Below, in pieces: positions 58,850-64,000 of a stretch of 64,000 nucleotides of DNA. The stretch comes from Bathymodiolus brooksi. Lineage: Eukaryota > Mollusca > Bivalvia > Mytilida > Modiolidae. A program made the translations under genes and the position numbers. The notes beneath the pieces are model-generated. The model saw only the letters and a list, made by a program, of their open reading frames with translations. It ran no database searches and was not told the DNA's origin. Position 1 is the first letter of the stretch. Every line of letters begins with the position of its first letter. Location: positions 27,388,448 through 27,452,447 of the forward strand of contig OY804578.1 in assembly GCA_963680875.1 (NCBI GenBank). Direction: 5' to 3'.

Positions 58850-59765
58850 ACTAGAATGAGGAGATTCCATACGTACATATGTACGTTGTTAAAACAAGTT
58901 TGATATTTATTCACGTTCTTTGCTGGTCCTTTTAAGGCTCCTATTGACTTTTTATTTTTATCTCGGAATCTTAAGAACTACAGGTAGGTCTGAAGGGAAA
59001 ACCTTAGCAATATCAGACTCGAAATACAAATACATAATTTTGGGTGTTGGCCCCTTTGCCCATTCGTATATTTGAAATCATACAATGATACAGAAAACAA
59101 CCTGCATACAAAAACCTTTAGCATAAAAAAAAATATTATTTTAGATGTTGGTCAGTTTTAGCTCCCTTTGTTTTATTATCTTAGCTAAAGAAATAATAAA
59201 TGTTCATCCAAATGACATTTGTTTCTAATATTATTTCATTTTTTCCTTGTCAGTTTTGAAAGCTTGCCACTTTTCTGGTCTATCCCAAAGCTTATCCCCC
59301 ACTTTCCGGTCCACTCCTGCCCCTCTGCTAATTCAATGCATGTCTAACCACTATCCAAAAGGAAGATTTTTCAATCTTCTATTCCTTAAGAAATTATGGG
59401 AGAAACATGTTATATACATGTATTATTATCAAATTATACACATGTTTTTTTCTTAATCAAAAGGTGCTGTTGTGGTCGTGATTTACAACTACCTATGAAA
59501 TCAGTGCCTTTCTCCATTAACGTTGTGAGTTTGAATCCCGTTCAGACAAAGTGCACTTGATACAACATTATGTGATAAAGCTGTCAGTGACTTAATGCGG
59601 GTCTGTGGTTTTCGTAGCGGTGTACAGTGTAACAGGGAACTCAGAACATAAAGACATAAGACAGGACAAAATGTTAGACTACTACACGCAAACAAACACA
59701 AACAACACAATACAACATGAGCCCTCCTACAAACAACAGGGTGTAAAGACGAACCGAACATCGTT
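58850..59765. other. Non-coding stretch
   Basis: CATAATATACGTACAATAAC at 58,833–58,852 nearly repeats the flank of the Ig exon (54,450–54,472). Otherwise nothing recognised. Confidence 0.35.
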
Positions 59766-59769
59766 GTTA

Positions 59770-59945
59770 TGTGGAAATCGTAACGGACAGGACAATACGG
59801 AACTAAGAACGAAAAGACACATACAAGGACATCACACAAAACTAAAAATATGAGAATCAGTAACCCACTGAAAAACGGGAGTGAACTCAGGTGCTCGCGA
59901 AGGGTAAGCAGTTCTTGCTTCTTATAAGACACCCGCCGTGTTACT
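59770..59945 (-). repeat. Interspersed repeat R1, copy 5
   Basis: Minus-strand diverged copy: AAAACTAAAAATATGAGAAT … CGGGAGTGAACTCAGGTGCT … AAGACACCCGCCGTGTTAC. Followed by a (TA)n run at 59,947–59,966. Confidence 0.65.
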
Positions 59946-60216
59946 TATATATATATATATATATACAGTCAATCCGGTTAAAGTCCTGGCAGTTACAGAG
60001 TAACTAATAACGTGAAAGGTAAAAGATCCATTGTCATTTGAGATATGGATATTTTGTAACAGTCAACCAGATCGTGATGACGACCGTATAATTTGTAGCG
60101 ATGACTTTTTATGGCATGTGTAAAATTAAGCTTAGGATAAAATTTATATTTTGGGGTATCAACATTGTTACTGAAAATTCAAATTCGCTCAACATTTGGA
60201 GACTATGATGTTAAGA

Positions 60217-60690
60217 AGAGTTTGACGAAGCCGAATGTCAATGAAGGGCAGACAATGCAATGACCAAATGAACTAGAGGCTCAGTGGGCTAAGCCTTAAT
60301 AGCTCACCTGGCAATATGTTTTGAGGAAACTTTATACATAACCTTCCATAGGTGCTTCTTACCAAATTTCGGTTCATTTGGCTACTCGGTTTTAGAGGAG
60401 ATTTTCTAGAAATCGACCAATCAGAAACCAGAATTGCCTGTTGCGGCCATGTTTTTTAACAAACCAGGACAAAATGTGCACTCTTTATAGAGGACCTTCC
60501 ATAAATGCTTCCTACCAAGTTTCGGTTCATTTGTCCAAGCGGTTTCAGAGGGGAAAATTAAAATGTTAAAAGTTAACGGACGACGGACGCGAAGTCATGG
60601 CAAAAACTCACATTGCCTTTTGACAAGGTGAGCTAACAAGGACAAAACACTACACAGAAAAATAAAGATTGAGTAATACGATCAAACTGC
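60217..60690 (-). repeat. Interspersed repeat R1, copy 6, split by H6
   Basis: Left part 60,217–60,271 (AAGAGTTTGACGAAGCCGAA … CAATGACCAAATGA). Right part resumes at 60,636 (ACAAGGACAAAACAC … TTGAGTAATACGA). Comparison with copies 3 and 4 shows the two parts were once continuous. Confidence 0.65.
60272..60635 (+). mobile_element. Hairpin-ended repeat, copy H6, nested in R1
   Basis: Head ACTAGAGGCTCAGTGGGCTA; tail AACTCACATTGCC…AAGGTGAGCTA. Interior has two units with 'CCTTCCATA(G/A)(G/A)TGCTTC' and AAGTTTCGGTTCATTTG. Insertion into R1 left no visible target duplication and gives exact ends for the family. Confidence 0.8.
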
Positions 60691-60694
60691 ACAA

Positions 60695-62360
60695 ACAAAT
60701 GACTATGCAACAATTTCTGAAAATTGACAAAAAAGTGGCGGAAAGATTTCAATATGCACGTGCATTTAAATGAGGGTGACGTCATCAAAATGTTCCAAAA
60801 TCTTGTAACTATTTCATTAATAAGTTACACATTGAGCAAACTTTATCTTGATATAAAGTTTGATATGCTTAATATGAAATTAAAAAATCATCTGTTCTAC
60901 CTAGATTTGCAATACAAATATACCATATGAATAACTTCTTTAAGCCCCACCCATTACGGAACTACTTTTTTATGTTCTCCTTCTTTACGTTCTCTGTTCG
61001 ACAGACTAGTAATCAATATTTAAACAATCGGTCGTTATTTTTAATAAATGCAGTCTTTCGCATTTCTAAATGCATACGGACAAATGTCAGTTTGTCAAGT
61101 TTCAATCTAGTTTTTAATCTTAATCAATAAATATTCATTTGAATCAAAATTATTCCATTTCCTTATGAGTACTATTTGTTCGCGAATTTTGTCGGTAAAA
61201 AATTCTGGTATTTTACTACGCCAAATTGTGAGGATCCTATTGGGATAATGCATTATAAAAAAAAATCATTTGTGAGTTAAAATTACTATTTAAGACATCG
61301 TGGATTGCAGGATAAATACAAGATTGGTCTAGTGATGGTGAATTAATAATTTATTTTACTCGGCGCCAAACGGGGAGTGGGGGGAGGAGTGGAGACTCAC
61401 TAAAGCTCATCTTCCATCACGTTTCTCAGCCTCTTCAAATAAATCCTATATACACCATCAATAGACCAATATTGTATATGCATCTTTCAACTTATTGTGA
61501 CGTATAACTGACAAAACGTAGAAAAACAGAATATTTGGTTATGTTATTGTTAAAATGAAGTTCCATAGCTTTTCACCAATCAAACCGGAAACGTATTTTT
61601 TATCATTAAATTTCGAATTTCTGGATGCACATTATAATGTTAAAGGAAAACGTCATGGTCTTAACTAACAAGTTAGCGTGAAAATTTAAATGACAGTTAA
61701 TAAAAGACATGTGTGTTAATGAATGTTAAAAATAGTATACCGTAAGGTAGAATTTGGTGATTGAAGTTGCTGTAGCACCAAATAATGGGGTTCGCCATTT
61801 TTCAGAACTCTTCAATGTGAGGAGACAAAAGGCATAATCCATTCTCGGATTATACCTGCAATTAAGGCTCTTCCGAAAGAGCCGTGACGTCTCAAAAACG
61901 GGATCGGATATTATATCCGCATTTATCAGTTGCAATTTTATCATTAAAGATTATATAAATCGTAAAATAACGTCGTATATTTATCTTTTGATATTTACAA
62001 AATCATTATGACTTCATGTCAAGAAATGTATTGCACTAAGGGAAAGTGTGCACGATGTTGGGAAGGGTCAGATACATTATTTATTCAACTAACGACAGGA
62101 AATTCCAAATATTAATATTCCTAATTGGGTATAATAATGTTAATAAAGGTGTCTTTTGTTTAGCAATTAGTTATTTACGAATAAAAAGTTACAATGCATT
62201 GAATTATAACAATTGTTCAACTGACTGGAGTTTTCCTTTAAATAGAGTAACCGTTCAACACGATTACTGTTTAGAATTATGTAAACGAGCAAATATATCT
62301 GGACACAATTTGATATGATAGTATGAGACATTTTAACATTCTGTTTGGTTATATATAGCA
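60695..62360. other. Non-coding stretch
   Basis: AT-rich; no conserved frame, RNA gene or known repeat recognised. Confidence 0.35.
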
Positions 62361-62364
62361 ATCT

Positions 62365-62430
62365 TCAGTTGCGGATATAGAGGGGGCGTGCGGGGCGTGC
62401 GCCCCCCTCCCCCCCCCCCCCCCCCCTACA
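62365..62430. repeat. GC-rich MITE fragment with poly-C
   Basis: TCAGTTGCGGATATAGAGGG, a short palindrome of GGGGCGTGCG/CGTGCGCCCC type, then a run of about 20 C. Resembles the left end of the element at 50,550. Confidence 0.5.
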
Positions 62431-62584
62431 TTTCGCAAAGCATGTTATACAACGTTAATTAAGCAGTTCAATAAATAAACTTTTCATGAATGGCTAACTC
62501 GTGACCTATAGTAAAATATTCTTACACATTGTAAATACACGTTGGATGTGTTCGCTGATTCATATATGTATTCGCCGTCAGTAG

Positions 62585-63320
62585 TTCCATTCTGATTGGT
62601 TCCGAGGTACCAGACATCAACTATTTTCTCACGCTAATTAAACATTATTTCTTCAGTCAATTTTACAACTACATGTACACGTGCTATTTAGAAATTATAA
62701 AATGGACGAAAATTCTAGGCCAAGAAAACAACCAAGATTGGATACATTTCTGATTCCTCGACGAGACGAGAAAAGTCAAAGGTAAACTAACAAGTAAATT
62801 CAATTAATACTTCGAATAATTAATTTAACAATTGATCTCATTTATAAAACATACAACGAAAACCTATAACGAGAGAATCAGATGATGAAACTGAGATAGT
62901 GTGGAGAAACTTGAGTGTCCCAAGAAAATGGTCACTTCACTTTAAATAATGGTTCAAATAGTTCTTGAATTCGAAATTCTGCAATTTCATATGAAAAAAA
63001 ATATAAGTTTGATTTGTATACAAATACCCGAAAATGTTGCCTTTTACTTTTCAAGTAAAGATCAGTAAAAATACGCGTTGGTATATTGTACATTAAAATA
63101 CAAAAGTAACATATTAATAAAAAAAAATTAGGGCAATTTATTTGTAACAATCTCTGCATCTGCCCGAGGTATCTGCACAAGAAAGTGTAAACAAATCCTT
63201 TGTCCGGGTATGTTTATATTGTTTATATCTACCAATGGATGTCTGTACAATTTTTTTACACATTTTTAACAAAATATTCTGACTATAATTTATTTGTAAT
63301 AAATTAATATCTAGAAAAGT
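62585..63320 (+). repeat. Direct duplication, copy 1, with first-exon-like frame
   Basis: Matches 63,365–63,990 at an offset of exactly 780 bp over the first about 540 bp; copy 1 has about 105 extra bases at 63,130–63,235. The ATG at 62,702 opens MDENSRPRKQPRLDTFLIPR and reaches an AG|GTAAAC donor at 62,780. Basic 'RKQPRLDTFL' starts are common in hAT/ZMYM-like transposon proteins, but no further exon was proven. A later open stretch (DDETEIVWRNLSVPRKW) lies at 62,880–62,945. Confidence 0.7.
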
Positions 63321-63364
63321 CAAAGACCAGTCTTTAGAAATATATGTCAGTAGTTCAAAGATTA

Positions 63365-63990
63365 TTCCATTCTGATTGGTTCCGAGGTACCAGACATCAA
63401 CTATTTTCTCACGCTAATTAAACATTATTTCTTCAGTCAATTTTACAACTACATGTACACGTGCTATTTAGAAATTATAAAATGGACGAAAATTCTAGGC
63501 CAAGAAAACAACCAAGATTGGATACATTTCTGATTCCTCGATGAGACGAGAAAAGTCAATGGTAAACTAAAAAGTAAATTCAATCAATACTTCGAATAAT
63601 TAATTTAACAATTGATCTCATTTATAAAACATACAACGAAAACCTATAACGAGAGAATCAGATGATGAAACGGAGACAGTGTGGAGAAACTTGAGTGTCC
63701 CAAGAAAATGGTCACTTCTCTTTAAATAATGGTTCAAATAGTTCTTGAATTCGAAATTCTGCAATTTCATATGAAAACAAAATATAAGTTTGATTTGTAT
63801 ACAAATACCCGAAAATGCTGCCTTTTACTTTTCAAGTAAAGATCAGTAAAAATACGCGTTGGTATATTGTACATTAAAATACAAAAGTAACATACTAATA
63901 AAAAAAAATGGATGTCTGTACAATTTTTTTTACACATTTTTAAAAAAAAATTCTGATTACAATTTATTTGTAATAAATTAATATCTACAA
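63365..63990 (+). repeat. Direct duplication, copy 2
   Basis: Second copy of 62,585–63,320. The ATG is at 63,482, but CGA-CGA has become CGA-TGA at 63,540–63,545, so the first-exon frame is stopped. Lacks the 105-bp segment of copy 1. Confidence 0.75.
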
Positions 63991-64000
63991 CTGCACGTTA

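Noticed and set aside
59501..59932. 143-codon minus-strand frame
   Set aside because: Overlaps R1 copy 5 and reads as low-complexity Cys/Leu/Ser; not a gene.

Overview
The window is nuclear DNA from an invertebrate animal, most likely a bivalve mollusc. It is AT-rich, its genes are split by GT–AG introns, and it is full of repeats typical of bivalves. These include the short-tailed tRNA-derived SINEs, the repeat with AGCTCACCTG-type hairpin ends, and the repeat carrying CACCCCCGGTTTT. Some of these look mytilid-like to me, but the species cannot be fixed from the sequence. No typical single-copy housekeeping gene is visible. Almost every recognisable coding segment belongs to a mobile or multicopy family, and most are broken.

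Layout. (1) 1–10,800 is a head-to-tail array of an ISL2EU-type DNA transposon with an exact 4,180-bp period. Each unit holds a THAP–DDE transposase (minus strand) divergently paired with a SWIM–YqaJ nuclease gene (plus strand). Units 1 and 2 are about 99% identical and share the same transposase lesions while the nuclease frame stays mostly open. Unit 3 has an uninterrupted 520-codon transposase but is cut off before its nuclease gene. (2) 10,800–21,650 holds a 5'-truncated RecQ-like helicase gene (exons 13,315–18,878), whose flanks, introns and 3' end are crowded with repeats. (3) 21,880–28,754 is a seven-exon minus-strand gene for a DUF6589 protein with an embedded PHD finger. It carries one in-frame UAG and two frameshifts. 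(4) 29,200–37,050 has a fragment of an uncharacterised multicopy protein, a terminal P2X7-type cytoplasmic-domain exon, and a four-exon minus-strand gene of unknown function with an in-frame UAA. Regions 2–4 together may be the remains of one large element or a nest of several. (5) 37,900–48,000 is a graveyard: a zinc-finger fragment, a BEL/Pao retrotransposon whose gag and pol face each other, a LINE reverse-transcriptase fossil and a Tc1 fossil. (6) 48,000–64,000 is mostly non-coding. It contains an Ig-domain exon, a 2.2-kb imperfect palindrome with an exon-like frame in one arm, and a 780-bp-offset direct duplication carrying a first-exon-like frame.

How the parts relate. The ISL2EU transposase and YqaJ nuclease are the two proteins expected of that superfamily; the intact unit-3 transposase could in principle act on units 1 and 2. 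The RecQ helicase and DUF6589–PHD genes converge (plus and minus, 3.0 kb between stop codons), each with an AATAAA after its stop. They are the best candidate here for an undescribed gene association, but one degraded copy cannot prove it. The other repeats explain much of the disruption: hairpin-ended elements without target duplication, tiny palindromic elements with 9-bp duplications, and SINEs sharing a common 3' tail.
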